A stretch of 64,000 bases of DNA from Serratia rubidaea (GTDB lineage: Bacteria; Pseudomonadota; Gammaproteobacteria; Enterobacterales; Enterobacteriaceae). The stretch lies in NCBI GenBank assembly GCA_901472405.1, contig LR590463.1, positions 3,100,001 through 3,164,000 on the forward strand, read 5' to 3'. Under the pieces are notes generated by a model. That model had not been told where the DNA came from. It searched no databases and saw only the letters and a program-made list of their open reading frames with translations. The stretch's first letter is position 1. Each line of letters opens with the position of its first letter. Positions 1 through 9,648 of the stretch are shown in pieces. Position numbers and translations under genes: made by a program.

Positions 1-366
1 ATCCGCTGCCTGAAACAGGGCGAAATCATCTGGTATGCGCCGGACCATGACTACGGCCGGCAGAGCAGCGTATTTGTACCGTTCTTCGCGGTGCCGGACG
101 CCGCCACCACCACCGGCACCTATATGCTGGCGCGCATGGGCCGGCCGGCCATCGTTCCTTTCGTGCCGCGCCGTCTGCCGCATGCCAAAGGCTACGAGCT
201 GATTATTCAGCCGCCGCTGGACGATTTCCCGCTGGATGACGACACCAAGGCGGCCGCCTATATGAATCAGGTGGTTGAGGATCAGGTGTTGCTCGCCCCC
301 GACCAATATATGTGGCTGCACCGCCGCTTCAAGACGCGCCCCGCAGGCGAAGCGTCTCTCTACTAG
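1..366 (+). CDS. Lipid A biosynthesis acyltransferase (LpxL/LpxP family), C-terminal part
   Basis: The reading frame is open from the first base, so the N-terminus lies outside the window and only the last 121 residues are seen. The segment PDHDYG followed by a conserved FVPFFAVP stretch, and the ending HRRFKTRP, are characteristic of the inner-membrane late acyltransferases that add a secondary lauroyl or palmitoleoyl chain to Kdo2-lipid A from acyl-ACP. The family is clear. Choosing between LpxL, LpxP and LpxM would need the N-terminal part with its HX4D catalytic motif. The stop is at 364-366, one base before the end of the convergent LysR gene. Confidence 0.85.
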   Translation: MRCLKQGEIIWYAPDHDYGRQSSVFVPFFAVPDAATTTGTYMLARMGRPAIVPFVPRRLPHAKGYELIIQPPLDDFPLDDDTKAAAYMNQVVEDQVLLAPDQYMWLHRRFKTRPAGEASLY

Positions 367-367
367 C

Positions 368-1297
368 TCAGTCGGCTGACTGCGCCGTTTCGCAAAATGG
401 CGCAATCAGCCGGCCGAACCAGTCGGCAAAGGCGCTGAAGCGCGCCGTACGCTGCCGCCGGTGCGGATACAGCAGCGCAAGATTCATCGCCGGCGCGCGC
501 GCCTGCGGCAGCACCTCCACCAACTGCCCGTCGTCCAGATAATGCTGCACGTCAAAACGCGGGATTTGAATCAGCCCCATTCCCGCCAGACAGCAACCGA
601 TATAGTTTTCCGCATTATTCACCGTCACCCGGCTGGGCAGCGCCTTTTCCACCGGCTCTCCCTGCTGCCGCCACTGCCAGACGTTGGCCGTCATCAGGCT
701 CGGCTGGGCATAACCCACCACCCAGTGCGCCGTCAGCTGTTCGGTACGCAGCGGTACGCCCTGCCGCTGCAGATACGCCGGGCTGGCGCAGTTGATCATG
801 CCCAACCGCCCCAGACTCTGGCTGACCAGGCTGCTGTCATGCAGCTCCCCCACCCGCACCACGCAGTCCACGCCCTCCTGCACCAGATCGATATGGCGGT
901 CGCTGGCGCTGAGAAACAGTTGAATATCGGGATAACGGGTAAAGAACTCCGGCAGCGCCGGCACAATAATCCGCCGCGCAATGCGGCTGGGCACGTCCAC
1001 CGTCAGCCGGCCGCCGATCGACGCATCCGGCGGTAAAAACAGCCGATCCAACGCCGCCATCTCATCGAGCAGGACGCGCGCGCGCTCCAGCAGGCGCTCG
1101 CCGTCGCTGGTCAGCTGCACCCGCCGCGTTGTGCGGTGGAACAGACGGGCGCCCATCTCGCTTTCCAACTGCTGAACCGCCGATGACACCGTGGTTTTCG
1201 GCATCAGCATTATTTCCGAGGCGCGCACAAAACTGCCCACCTCGGCGACCTGGATAAAGACCCGCAGTCTCCCTATTTTATCCACCCGGCGCCTCAT
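368..1297 (-). CDS. LysR-family transcriptional regulator
   Basis: Predicted 309-residue protein with an N-terminal winged helix-turn-helix (about residues 8-65, including the ASEIMLMPKTTVSSAVQQLE recognition region and the RLFHRTTRRV wing) followed by a LysR substrate-binding domain. The start at the ATG of MRRRVDKIG (1297) is preferred over an upstream TTG at 1339 because LysR proteins normally start about ten residues before this helix. It lies 42 bases downstream of, and on the same strand as, the SDR gene, so the two may be co-transcribed. Its inducer and targets cannot be read from the sequence. Confidence 0.85.
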   Translation of the reverse strand: MRRRVDKIGRLRVFIQVAEVGSFVRASEIMLMPKTTVSSAVQQLESEMGARLFHRTTRRVQLTSDGERLLERARVLLDEMAALDRLFLPPDASIGGRLTVDVPSRIARRIIVPALPEFFTRYPDIQLFLSASDRHIDLVQEGVDCVVRVGELHDSSLVSQSLGRLGMINCASPAYLQRQGVPLRTEQLTAHWVVGYAQPSLMTANVWQWRQQGEPVEKALPSRVTVNNAENYIGCCLAGMGLIQIPRFDVQHYLDDGQLVEVLPQARAPAMNLALLYPHRRQRTARFSAFADWFGRLIAPFCETAQSAD

Positions 1298-1339
1298 GCT
1301 GCGGCCGCGGCGTTGCGCCGCAGCCAGTTTTATTGTCAA

Positions 1340-2113
1340 TTACCGGGTAGTATAGCCGCCGTTGGCAAACAGCGTCTGCCCGGTGATCCACCAGCCGTCG
1401 GTCACTAGGAATTTGACGATCGGCGCAATATCTTCAATATCGGTCAGCCCGGTCTTGGAGAACGCGCTCAGGGCCGCCGCGCTGCGGTGATAGGCCACCG
1501 CCTCTTCGCTTTCCTGCCCGTAGAAGAACGGCGTATCCATCGGCCCCGGCCCGATGGCATTGACGCTGATCCCCCGCTCGCCAAACTCCTTCGACGCGGC
1601 GCGGGTAAAGTGCTCTACCGCCGCCTTACTGCCGGGATAGACCGCATAAAACGGCGTATAGGCCGCCAGCAGCGAGGTGACGATGGTGACAATCCGGCCG
1701 TTATCCGCCAGATGTTTCCCCGCCTGCTGGATAAAGAAGAACGCCGCTTTCGCGTTCACGTCAAAGCTGGTGTCGTAATCGGCTTCCGTCACCTCGGCGA
1801 TCGGCTTTTTAATCACCAGGCCGGCGGTGTTGATGGCAATATCCACCTTGCCGAAGGCGTTAACCGCCTCTTCAAACAGCCGCGCGACGTTGGCCGGCCG
1901 GGTCAGGTCGCCCTGAACGGCGATGGCCTGCGCCCCCGCGGCCTTGACCGCCGCCAGCGTCTCTTCCGCCGCCGGGCGGCTGCTGTCGCTGTTATAGTGC
2001 ACCACCACCGCGGCCGCGCCGTTTTGCGCCAGATCGCGCGCCACCAGCCCGCCCAGATTCTTCGCCCCGCCGGCGATCAGCACCACTTTGCCATCAAGAG
2101 ATTGACTTCCCAT
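1340..2113 (-). CDS. SDR family oxidoreductase
   Basis: Predicted 257-residue short-chain dehydrogenase/reductase. An N-terminal Rossmann fold carries the variant nucleotide motif AGGAKNLGG at about residues 15-23, an NTAG segment near residue 95, and a catalytic YPGSKAA (YxxxK) near residue 162, so it should be an NAD(P)-dependent oxidoreductase. The start at 2113 (MGSQSLDGK) has an AAGGAG ribosome site about seven bases upstream. An in-frame extension to 2218 exists but has an unlikely amino acid composition. Substrate unknown. The LysR gene directly downstream is its likely partner. Confidence 0.85.
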   Translation of the reverse strand: MGSQSLDGKVVLIAGGAKNLGGLVARDLAQNGAAAVVVHYNSDSSRPAAEETLAAVKAAGAQAIAVQGDLTRPANVARLFEEAVNAFGKVDIAINTAGLVIKKPIAEVTEADYDTSFDVNAKAAFFFIQQAGKHLADNGRIVTIVTSLLAAYTPFYAVYPGSKAAVEHFTRAASKEFGERGISVNAIGPGPMDTPFFYGQESEEAVAYHRSAAALSAFSKTGLTDIEDIAPIVKFLVTDGWWITGQTLFANGGYTTR

Positions 2114-2363
2114 AACCTTAAGCTCCTTTAGTGAAGGTGCTGTTGAGTATAGAAAGGCTTGCCGCACAGATAATCGGCGAAAACCGGGATGCACTGTCCC
2201 GCTTTTTCGGTTAATCATGCCGTATGCGCAGAGCGTGATCCCCCGCGCGGTCTTCCTGCCGCCAGGCGCTACACTGATAAATCACGCCTGGCAACAGTTG
2301 CCCGGCGAAACCATTTTCAGCGCCTCAGGCGGTGGGAGCTGGAGCTAATCCGAGGGTCATACC

Positions 2364-2783
2364 ATGCAGATTCAACCCTATCTGTTCTTTAACGGTAACT
2401 GCGAACAGGCGATTAATTTTTACGTCGAGCACCTGGGCGCCAGGCTGGAAATGTTGATGCGCTATAAGGATCTGCCCGCCGACGCCAAACAGGACGACAT
2501 GCCGGAGGTCAACCCGGAAGCGGTGATGCACGCGCATCTGCTGATCGACGACGGCGTGCTGATGGCCTCCGACGGCTGCCCGCAGGAAGGCGGCGACAAC
2601 GGCGCCCACCGGGGCTACTCGCTGTCGCTGAACCCCAGCAGCGTGGAGCAAGGTAAAGACATTTTTGATAAACTGGCGCAGGGCGGCACGGTCACCACGC
2701 CTTTCCAACCCACCTTCTGGGCCAAAGGCTTCGGTATGCTGACCGACCAGTTCGGCGTCAACTGGATGATCAACGTCGAATAG
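2364..2783 (+). CDS. VOC family protein (PhnB/YjdN-like)
   Basis: 139-residue protein that starts MQIQPYLFFNGNCEQAINFY and contains the glyoxalase/bleomycin-resistance (vicinal oxygen chelate) pattern with the ending FGVNWMI, typical of PhnB/YjdN-like proteins (3-demethylubiquinone methyltransferase-like domain). Members are soluble and mostly of unknown substrate. It appears monocistronic: a 250-base spacer separates it from the divergent SDR gene, and the following small gene is on the other strand. Confidence 0.85.
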   Translation: MQIQPYLFFNGNCEQAINFYVEHLGARLEMLMRYKDLPADAKQDDMPEVNPEAVMHAHLLIDDGVLMASDGCPQEGGDNGAHRGYSLSLNPSSVEQGKDIFDKLAQGGTVTTPFQPTFWAKGFGMLTDQFGVNWMINVE

Positions 2784-2794
2784 CCCGGCGGGCG

Positions 2795-2989
2795 TCAGCG
2801 CGCGTGATGCCAGCTGTAGGCCGCCATGGCGAACAGCACAAACAGCAGCGTCAACAGCAGCAGCGCCAGCCGCCAATAGGGCGATCGCCAACGCCGTACG
2901 GCGATCGCCATCATCACGGCCAGCGCCGCCAGCGTCAGCGGATAATAGGCCGTCAACGTCAACAGCGTAATGATCATGTAGTCCGACAC
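2795..2989 (-). CDS. Small two-helix membrane protein, function unknown
   Basis: 64 residues with two hydrophobic segments (about 5-28 and 40-59) separated by a short basic loop with RRWRSPYWR, so an inner-membrane hairpin with a positive cytoplasmic loop is likely. It starts at a GTG (2987-2989) with a GGGAG-type ribosome site seven bases upstream. It converges on the VOC gene with an 11-base gap. I do not recognise the family. Confidence 0.55.
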   Translation of the reverse strand: MSDYMIITLLTLTAYYPLTLAALAVMMAIAVRRWRSPYWRLALLLLTLLFVLFAMAAYSWHHAR

Positions 2990-3124
2990 CTTGTCTCCCT
3001 GCCTGTATTAATCAGTTAACTTGTACTAAATTTATCACTCCGCCCCCGCCTGGCCGGGCGGGTGTCAACGCAGCATCAGCCAATGCCTTACTCGTATTAA
3101 TCACTACCCGATAATCAGGATGAT

Positions 3125-4666
3125 ATGACGCAACCGCCTCCAGAGTCAGCAAAATCCGGCACCTCGCCGTTACTGTTTCAGGCCGCCGTGTTCGTGGTTA
3201 TCGTCGTCGTTACGCTGCTCGTGTTTAACATCTGGCAAGGCTGGCACGCCCGCAAGCTCGACCTGCAAAGCGCCGATAACGGCGCCTCCAATCTGGCGCG
3301 CTCGCTGGCGCAGCATGCCTACGACACCTTTAAACAGGTGGATAACAGCCTGTTGGAGCTGAAAGAGCGCGCCGAGCACGACGGCCTCGGCCCCGCGCAG
3401 CAGCGACGCCTGCAAAAGGTGATGCACGATCAGGTGAATAACTCACCGCAGCTGCACGGCAGCTTTATCTTCGACGCGCAGGGGCGCTGGGTGGTCACAT
3501 CCTTCGGCCGGACCGGCGCTCACGCCAACAACGGCGACCGCGCCTATTTCCAATATCATCAGCGCCACAACGATAATAACTTCTATATCGGTAAAGTGAT
3601 CCGCAGCCGCTCGACCGACGATCTGGTGATCCCCATCTCGCGCCGGCTGAATAACCCGGACGGCAGCTTCGCCGGCGTGGTGCTGGCGACGCTGTATGTC
3701 GACTATTTCCGCGACTTTTACGATGACTTCGCCCTTGAGGATCAGGATGCGCTCAGCCTGCTGCTGGCGGACGGTACCATTTTATACCGTCGCCCGTACG
3801 CGCCGGAAAGCATCGGCAAAAACGTGTCCCTCGGCGTGCTGTTCCGGCAGATTCTGCCTTATTCAACGTTCGGCAACGCCACGCTGGTGTCGAAGTTTGA
3901 CGGCGTGGAGCGTATTTACGGCTACTCTCGCGTACCGCATTACCCGCTGGTGATCGCCGCCGGGCTGTCGAAGCACGACGTACTGAGCAGCTGGCGTAAA
4001 GACACCGGGCTGTTCGCCCTCGGCGGCAGCATACTGCTGGCGATCCTGCTGGCGCTGGGCATCACGCTGATCAGGCAAATCAACCACAGCCTGCAGACAG
4101 AGGCGGAGCTGGTGCGCACCCGCGATCAGCTGACGCAGATGAATCAGACGCTGGAAGAGCTGGCGCTGCTGGACGGCCTGACCGGGCTGGCCAACCGCCG
4201 CCGCTTCGATATGGCGCTGGCCAACCACAGCAACCACGCCGCCCGCTATGCGCGCAATCTGGCGCTGCTGATCCTGGATATCGACTACTTCAAACAGTAC
4301 AACGATATCTACGGCCACGTCGCCGGCGACCGCTGCCTGCAGCAGATCGGCCAGTTGCTGCAGGCGATGCCCAACCGCGTCGGCGATCTGGTGGCGCGCT
4401 ACGGCGGCGAAGAGCTGACCATCATCCTGCCGGATACCGATCTGGCGGGCGCGATGGGTTGCGCTGAACGGGTGCTGGCGCACGTGCGCCAGATGCAGAT
4501 CCCCCACGAAGGCAGCCCGCTGGGCCAGATTACCGTCAGCATCGGCGTTGCCGTTCAGACGCCCGGCAACGCCGCCGACAGCACGCCGGTCGCACTGATA
4601 AAACAGGCGGATGCGGCGCTCTATCAGGCCAAGAAAAACGGCAAGAACCAGGTTTGTCACGCCTGA
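3125..4666 (+). CDS. Membrane diguanylate cyclase with periplasmic sensor domain
   Basis: 513 residues. A transmembrane helix (about 18-40) is followed by a periplasmic Cache-like sensor region (about 45-290), a second helix (about 298-320), a short coiled coil with the sequence QMNQTLEELALLDGLTGL, and a GGDEF domain (about 345-513). The active-site motif is GGEEL, an accepted variant of GGDEF. An RVGD segment lies five residues before it at the RxxD product-inhibition site, so both synthesis of cyclic di-GMP from GTP and feedback inhibition are expected. It is preceded by a 105-base spacer and appears monocistronic. Confidence 0.9.
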   Translation: MTQPPPESAKSGTSPLLFQAAVFVVIVVVTLLVFNIWQGWHARKLDLQSADNGASNLARSLAQHAYDTFKQVDNSLLELKERAEHDGLGPAQQRRLQKVMHDQVNNSPQLHGSFIFDAQGRWVVTSFGRTGAHANNGDRAYFQYHQRHNDNNFYIGKVIRSRSTDDLVIPISRRLNNPDGSFAGVVLATLYVDYFRDFYDDFALEDQDALSLLLADGTILYRRPYAPESIGKNVSLGVLFRQILPYSTFGNATLVSKFDGVERIYGYSRVPHYPLVIAAGLSKHDVLSSWRKDTGLFALGGSILLAILLALGITLIRQINHSLQTEAELVRTRDQLTQMNQTLEELALLDGLTGLANRRRFDMALANHSNHAARYARNLALLILDIDYFKQYNDIYGHVAGDRCLQQIGQLLQAMPNRVGDLVARYGGEELTIILPDTDLAGAMGCAERVLAHVRQMQIPHEGSPLGQITVSIGVAVQTPGNAADSTPVALIKQADAALYQAKKNGKNQVCHA

Positions 4667-4683
4667 CGGCGGCGCCAATAACA

Positions 4684-4704
4684 GCGGGGCCGCAGCGGCC
4701 CCGC
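4684..4704. terminator. GC-rich hairpin between the diguanylate cyclase and paaZ
   Basis: Eight-base perfect stem GCGGGGCC/GGCCCCGC with a five-base loop, placed between the convergent ends of the two genes. There is no clear U-tract on either side, so it could act as a weak or bidirectional terminator. The hairpin is directly visible; its function is inferred from position. Confidence 0.4.
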
Positions 4705-4720
4705 AGGAAAGAGAAGCGGT

Positions 4721-6798
4721 TTATTGCGCCTCGGATGACGGGAAATCTCCCTGCTGGCGCGCCACCAGCGTTAAAATGCTGTACAGCGCCACCGCCTGCT
4801 GATGCTGGTTCAGCACCTGCACATCCCACACCACCACGCCGTGCGGCCGATCTTCCGCGCTTTTCTGCGGCTTGCGGATTTTCTTCTTACAGGTCAGCCG
4901 TACCTGAATGGTATCGCCGATCTTCACCGGTTCGATAAAGCGCAGGTTTTCCATGCCGTAGTTGGCGATCACCGGCCCGACGCCGGGTCGACAAACAGCC
5001 CCGCCGCCGCCGACACCACAAAGTAGCCGTGGGCCACGCGCTCGCCGAACAGCGACTCCGCCGCGCCGAGCTTATCCATATGGGCGTAGAAATGGTCGCC
5101 GCTCAGGCAGGCGAAGTTGACGATATCCGCCTCGGTCACCGTACGCCGCGCGGTGAGCAGACTTTCGCCGATCGGCAGCTGTTCAAAATACTTGCGGAAC
5201 GGATGAACCGGTGATTCCAGCGCCTCGGCGCCGCGCACCCACTCTTTGCCGATCGCCGCCAGCATGCTCGGGCTGCCCTGCAGCGCGGTGCGCTGCATAT
5301 AGTGCTTCACCGCCCGCAGGCCGCCCAGTTCTTCGCCGCCGCCGGCGCGTCCCGGCCCGCCGTGCATCAGCATCGGCAGCGGCGAACCGTGGCCGGTCGA
5401 CTCCGCCGCCGCCGCGCTGTCCAGCACCAGCATCCGCCCGTGGGCGCAGGCGGCGGCGCGGATAAAGCGCGTCGCCACCGCCGCATCGGCGGTGACCAGC
5501 GAACCGGCCAGGCTGCCCTGCCCCAGCAGCGCCAGCTCAATCGCTTGCTCGCCGCTGTCGTACGGCATCAGGGTAGCGACCGGGCCAAAGGCTTCAATAT
5601 CGTGCACCGCGGTATTGCGCAGCGGATCGGCGCAGTACAGCAGGGTCGGCGGGTAAAACGCGCCCTGGTGCCCATCATCCCCCTGCACGCTGAAGGACTG
5701 CAGGCTGGCGCCGCACAGCGGTTCACAGCCGTTGTGCAGCAGTTGCTCAACCTTCTTCTGCACGTCGTCCCGCTGTTCCAGGCTGACCAGCGCCCCCATC
5801 CTGACCTGCTCCAGCCGCGGATCGCCGACCTTCACCGCCGCCAGGCGCTGCAGCAGCGCCTGCTTCACCGCCTCAACCTGCGCCGCCGGCACCATCACCC
5901 GACGAATGGCGGTGCATTTCTGCCCCGCCTTGCTGGTCATCTCACGGCACACCTCTTTAATAAACAGGGCAAACTCCGGCATCTCCGGCGTAACGTCCTC
6001 CCCCAGCACGCAGCAGTTCAGCGAGTCGGCCTCCATAGTGAACGGGATCGACTTTGCCAGCAGCTGCGGATGGGCGCGCAGCTGCCGGCCGGTCTGCGCC
6101 GAACCGGTAAAGGTCACCGCATCCTGATAGTCCAGATGGTCAAACAGATCGCCGACGCCGCCGCAAATCAGCTGCAGCGCCCCGTCCGGCACCAGCCCGC
6201 TGTCGATAATCAGCTTCACCATCGCCTGCGTCAGCTGGGCGCTGGCGGTGGCGGGCTTGACGATCGCCGGCATGCCCGCCAGCCAGGTCGGCGCCAGCTT
6301 TTCCAGCATCCCCCAGCAGGGGAAGTTGAAGGCGTTAATATGCAGCGCCACGCCGGGGCGCGAGGTCAGCACGTGGCGCGCCACAAACTGGCCCTGCTTC
6401 GACAGCGGGATCGGCTCGTCTTCCGGCCACAGGGTGTCGTCCGGCAGTTCACGACCGGCCAGGCCGGCATAGGAGAACAGCGTGGCGATGCCGCCTTCAA
6501 TATCCACCCAGCCGTCGTTGCGCGTCGCGCCGGTCTGGTACGAGATCTCATACAGCGTCTCTTTGTGCGCCAGCAGGTATTTCGCCACCGCCTTCATCAT
6601 CTGCGCGCGCTGCTGGAACGTCATCGCCGCCAGCGCGCGGCCGCCCTGCTCCCGCGCATAGCGCAGGCTATCGGCCAGCGGCAGCCCCTCAGAGCACACC
6701 TGATACAACGGCTCGCCGGTGAGTGCGTGACGGATCTCGCGAGCCTGCCCCTGGCCGTATAGCCAACGCCCCGACAGGTAACTGTTCAACTGCTGCAT
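4721..6798 (-). CDS. paaZ: PaaZ, bifunctional oxepin-CoA hydrolase / 3-oxo-5,6-dehydrosuberyl-CoA semialdehyde dehydrogenase (one frameshift)
   Basis: The N-terminal aldehyde dehydrogenase domain (about residues 1-530; FNFPCWG, FTGSA, and GQKCTA with the catalytic Cys) and the C-terminal MaoC-like hydratase (about 540-690; [14 protein letters not shown]) match E. coli PaaZ, which opens the oxepin ring and oxidises the resulting aldehyde. Start 6798 has AGGAGA six bases upstream. Near 4982-4987 a G/C run is one base short; restoring it joins FVDP to [10 protein letters not shown] and gives about 692 residues, the family length. As written, the protein is cut after about 609 residues. Divergent from paaA. 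The truncation is probably a sequencing error. Confidence 0.92.
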
Positions 6799-6986
6799 GC
6801 GGCTTCTCCTGAATTCATAAAGTGACATCACAAAGCGTAATTACGTATCACATATTTTCCAGTCAGCGCCAAGGTAAAATTTAACAAAAAGCAAACAACG
6901 TCGCTGTAAAGCTGACCGTACGCCCGCCGCAATAGAAAATATCGCCAAACAAATCAATTTTAAATCAATAAATTAAATCAACCCAT

Positions 6987-7002
6987 TGTGAAGAGCGTCG
7001 CA
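6987..7002. promoter_or_regulatory. Candidate CRP binding site upstream of paaA
   Basis: The sequence reads TGTGA, six bases, then TCGCA, one mismatch from the CRP consensus TGTGA-N6-TCACA. It lies about 115 bases before the paaA start codon, consistent with catabolite control of this operon known from E. coli. Confidence 0.5.
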
Positions 7003-7063
7003 AAACCCTGACAACCGTGTTTGATCTTTAGGTTATCAGCTTGTAGCTTTATGGTTATTAAAG

Positions 7064-7103
7064 TGATTCACATTTTTATTATTCACTTTAAAAATACGAA
7101 TCA
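7064..7103. promoter_or_regulatory. Candidate PaaX operator half-sites before paaA
   Basis: TGATTC and GAATCA occur as inverted half-sites just upstream of the paaA ribosome site. PaaX operators are described as inverted repeats of this type, but the spacing here is wide (28 bases), so the assignment is tentative. Confidence 0.3.
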
Positions 7104-7117
7104 TCAATGAGGTAATC

Positions 7118-8056
7118 ATGACCACTGACGCTCAACATCAGCAGCACTTCGACGCCAAGCTGGCCGCCGATACCACCATCGAAGCCAAAGACTGGATGCC
7201 GGACGCCTACCGGCAGAACCTGATCCGCCAGATCGGCCAGCACGCGCATTCGGAAGTGATCGGCATGCTGCCGGAGGCCAACTGGCTGACCCGCGCCCCA
7301 ACCCTGCGCCGCAAAGCGGTGCTGCTGGCCAAGGTGCAGGACGAGGCCGGCCACGGCCTCTATCTGTACAGCGCCGCCGAAACGCTGGGCTGCTCGCGGC
7401 AGGACATCTACCAGAAGATGCTCGACGGTAAGATGAAGTACTCCTCCATCTTTAACTACCCGACGCTGAACTGGGCTGACGTCGGCGTGATCGGCTGGCT
7501 GGTGGACGGCGCCGCCATCGTCAACCAGGTGGCGCTGTGCCGCGCCTCTTACGGCCCCTATGCCCGCTCGATGGTGAAAATCTGTAAAGAGGAGAGTTTC
7601 CACCAGCGCCAGGGCTATGAGGCGGTGATGGCGCTGGCGCACGGCAGCGAACAGCAAAAGGCCATGCTGCAGGACGCCATCAACCGCTTCTGGTGGCCGG
7701 TGCTGATGATGTTCGGCCCCAGCGACAACGACTCGCCGCACAGCGCGCAGAGCATGGCGTGGAAAATCAAACGCCACAGCAACGACGAACTGCGGCAGAA
7801 GTTTGTCGACAACACCGTCCCGCAGCTCGAAGCGCTGGGCATGACCGCCCCCGATGCGGATCTGGCCTGGGATGAGGCCAGCGGCCACTACCGCTTCGGC
7901 GAGATCGACTGGAGCGAGCTGTACCAGGTGATCAAAGGCCAGGGCCAGTGCAATCACGAACGTCTGCAGGCCAAACGCCAGGCCTGGGAAAACGGCGCCT
8001 GGGTGCGCGAAGGCGCCATGGCGCACGCCGAAAAAAACCGCACGCGGGCAGCTTAA
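7118..8056 (+). CDS. paaA: PaaA, oxygenase subunit of 1,2-phenylacetyl-CoA epoxidase
   Basis: 312-residue di-iron oxygenase alpha subunit. It carries the carboxylate/histidine ligand segments DEAGHG (about residue 73) and EESFHQRQG (about residue 161). With PaaC, PaaB and the reductase PaaE it epoxidises the ring of phenylacetyl-CoA in the cytoplasm. First gene of the paaABCDEFGHIJK operon, with AATGAGGTAATC before the ATG. PaaB follows after 15 bases. No frameshift. Confidence 0.96.
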   Translation: MTTDAQHQQHFDAKLAADTTIEAKDWMPDAYRQNLIRQIGQHAHSEVIGMLPEANWLTRAPTLRRKAVLLAKVQDEAGHGLYLYSAAETLGCSRQDIYQKMLDGKMKYSSIFNYPTLNWADVGVIGWLVDGAAIVNQVALCRASYGPYARSMVKICKEESFHQRQGYEAVMALAHGSEQQKAMLQDAINRFWWPVLMMFGPSDNDSPHSAQSMAWKIKRHSNDELRQKFVDNTVPQLEALGMTAPDADLAWDEASGHYRFGEIDWSELYQVIKGQGQCNHERLQAKRQAWENGAWVREGAMAHAEKNRTRAA

Positions 8057-8071
8057 CAGGAGGATTTACCC

Positions 8072-8359
8072 ATGACTCACGCCGAATGGCCGCTGTATGA
8101 AGTATTTATCCGCAGCAAACAGGGACTGGCGCATCGCCACGTCGGCAGCCTGCACGCCGCCGATGACCGGATGGCGCTGGAAAACGCCCGCGACGCCTAC
8201 ACCCGACGCAACGAAGGCTGTTCCATCTGGGTGGTGCAGTCCTGCCACCTGATCGCCTCGCAGGCCGAAGATCGCGAGGCCTTTTTCGACCCGTCGGAGG
8301 ACAAGATCTACCGCCACCCGACGTTCTACACCATTCCCGACGGCATCAAGAACATGTGA
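8072..8359 (+). CDS. paaB: PaaB, subunit of 1,2-phenylacetyl-CoA epoxidase
   Basis: 95 residues, the usual PaaB length. It has the segment WPLYEVFIRSKQGLAHRHVGS near the start and FDPSEDKIYRHPTFY near the end. PaaB bridges PaaAC heterodimers in the epoxidase complex and has no catalytic metal. An AGGAGG ribosome site lies ten bases before the ATG. Seven bases separate it from paaC. Confidence 0.95.
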   Translation: MTHAEWPLYEVFIRSKQGLAHRHVGSLHAADDRMALENARDAYTRRNEGCSIWVVQSCHLIASQAEDREAFFDPSEDKIYRHPTFYTIPDGIKNM

Positions 8360-8366
8360 GGCGGCC

Positions 8367-9125
8367 ATGACGCAACGCGATCCCCGTATTACCTATCTTT
8401 TGCGTCAGGGCGATACGCCGCTGATTCTGGCGCAGCGCCTGTGCGCCTGGTGCGGCCACGCGCCGGAGCTGGAGATCGACCTGGCGCTGGCGAATATCGG
8501 CCTCGACCTGCTCGGCCAGGCGCGCAATATCCTCGGCTACGCCGCCACGCTGATCGGCCCGGAATGCAGCGAGGACCGGCTGGCGTTCGGCCGCGACGAG
8601 CGCGAATTCCATAACCTGCTGCTGGCCGAACAGCCGAACGGCGGCTTCAACGATACGCTGGTGCGCCAGTTCCTGCTGGACGCCTACCACCTGCTGCTGC
8701 AGCGCGAACTCAGCGCCAGCCGCGATCCGCAGCTGGCGGCTATCGCCGCCAAATCGCTGAAAGAAGCGGAATATCACCTGCGCTTCAGCCAGGGCTGGAT
8801 GATCCGCCTCGGCGACGGCAGCGAAACCAGCCATCAGAAAATTCAGCAGTCGCTGGATGCGCTGTGGCGCTTTACCGCCGAGCTGTTCCACGCCGACGAC
8901 ACCGAGCTGGAGCTGGCCGACCAGGGCATCGCCGTCGATCCGCGCCGGCTGCAGGCGCCGTGGCAGGAGCTGGTCAGCGACACCCTGCGTCAGGCCACGC
9001 TGACGCTGCCGGAGCAGCCGGCGTACCGCCTCGGCGGCAAACAGGGCCAACACAGCGAACACCTCGGCTTTATCCTCGCCGAGATGCAGTTCCTGCAGCG
9101 CGCCTACCCCAACTGCAACTGGTAG
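8367..9125 (+). CDS. paaC: PaaC, structural subunit of 1,2-phenylacetyl-CoA epoxidase
   Basis: 252 residues with the ferritin-like helical fold of the inactive beta subunit (LAQRLCAWCGHAPELEIDLA, KSLKEAEYHLRFS). It pairs with PaaA and is needed for activity and stability. Starts seven bases after the paaB stop; paaD follows after 11 bases. Intact. Confidence 0.95.
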   Translation: MTQRDPRITYLLRQGDTPLILAQRLCAWCGHAPELEIDLALANIGLDLLGQARNILGYAATLIGPECSEDRLAFGRDEREFHNLLLAEQPNGGFNDTLVRQFLLDAYHLLLQRELSASRDPQLAAIAAKSLKEAEYHLRFSQGWMIRLGDGSETSHQKIQQSLDALWRFTAELFHADDTELELADQGIAVDPRRLQAPWQELVSDTLRQATLTLPEQPAYRLGGKQGQHSEHLGFILAEMQFLQRAYPNCNW

Positions 9126-9136
9126 CGAGGTGGCTG

Positions 9137-9634
9137 ATGATCCTTCCCCACTTGGAGCCCGCCGAGATCCCGCAGATCTGGCACTGCCTGCAGCAGATCA
9201 GCGATCCGGAGCTGCCGGTGCTGTCGATTACCGATCTGGGCATGGTGCGCAAGGTGGAGCGCGACGGTGACGGCTGGCGCATTATTTTTACGCCCACCTA
9301 TTCCGGCTGTCCCGCTACCGAATTTTTGCAGGACGCCATCATCCGCCAGCTGGCCGCCGCCGGTTTCAGCCCGGTGACGGTCGCTATCCGGCTCGATCCC
9401 GCCTGGACCACCGACTGGATGAACGCCGACGCGCGCGCCAGGCTGCGCGCCTACGGCGTCGCGCCGCCGCAGGGCCACACCTGCGACAGACCGGACAGCC
9501 ACGGCCTGGTGCAGTGCCCGCGCTGCGGCAGTGAAGATACCGAGAAAATCAGCGAGTTCGGCTCCACCGCCTGCAAAGCGCTCTACCGCTGCTGCGCCTG
9601 CCGTGAGCCGTTCGATTATTTCAAATGCATCTAG
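9137..9634 (+). CDS. paaD: PaaD, iron-sulfur assembly protein for the epoxidase
   Basis: 165 residues. The N-terminal MIP18/DUF59 domain (LQQISDPELPVLSITDLGMV, TYSGCPA) is followed by a C-terminal zinc-ribbon-like segment with CPRCGS and CCACREPF. PaaD is required for maturation of the epoxidase system, probably for Fe-S delivery to PaaE. ATG 9137 is chosen because GAGGTGG lies just upstream; the open frame extends further back inside paaC but without homology. Confidence 0.93.
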   Translation: MILPHLEPAEIPQIWHCLQQISDPELPVLSITDLGMVRKVERDGDGWRIIFTPTYSGCPATEFLQDAIIRQLAAAGFSPVTVAIRLDPAWTTDWMNADARARLRAYGVAPPQGHTCDRPDSHGLVQCPRCGSEDTEKISEFGSTACKALYRCCACREPFDYFKCI

Positions 9635-9648
9635 GAGCGCAGAACATC

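Larger units (their letters stand above)
6799..7117. promoter_or_regulatory. Divergent paaZ / paaA control region
   Basis: 319-base AT-rich spacer without a gene between two divergently transcribed paa units. It holds a good CRP-like site (6987-7002) and an inverted pair of PaaX-like half-sites (TGATTC at 7064-7069 and GAATCA at 7098-7103). In E. coli the corresponding Pz/Pa region is repressed by PaaX, relieved by phenylacetyl-CoA, and activated by CRP and IHF. The sites here are assigned by eye. Confidence 0.6.
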
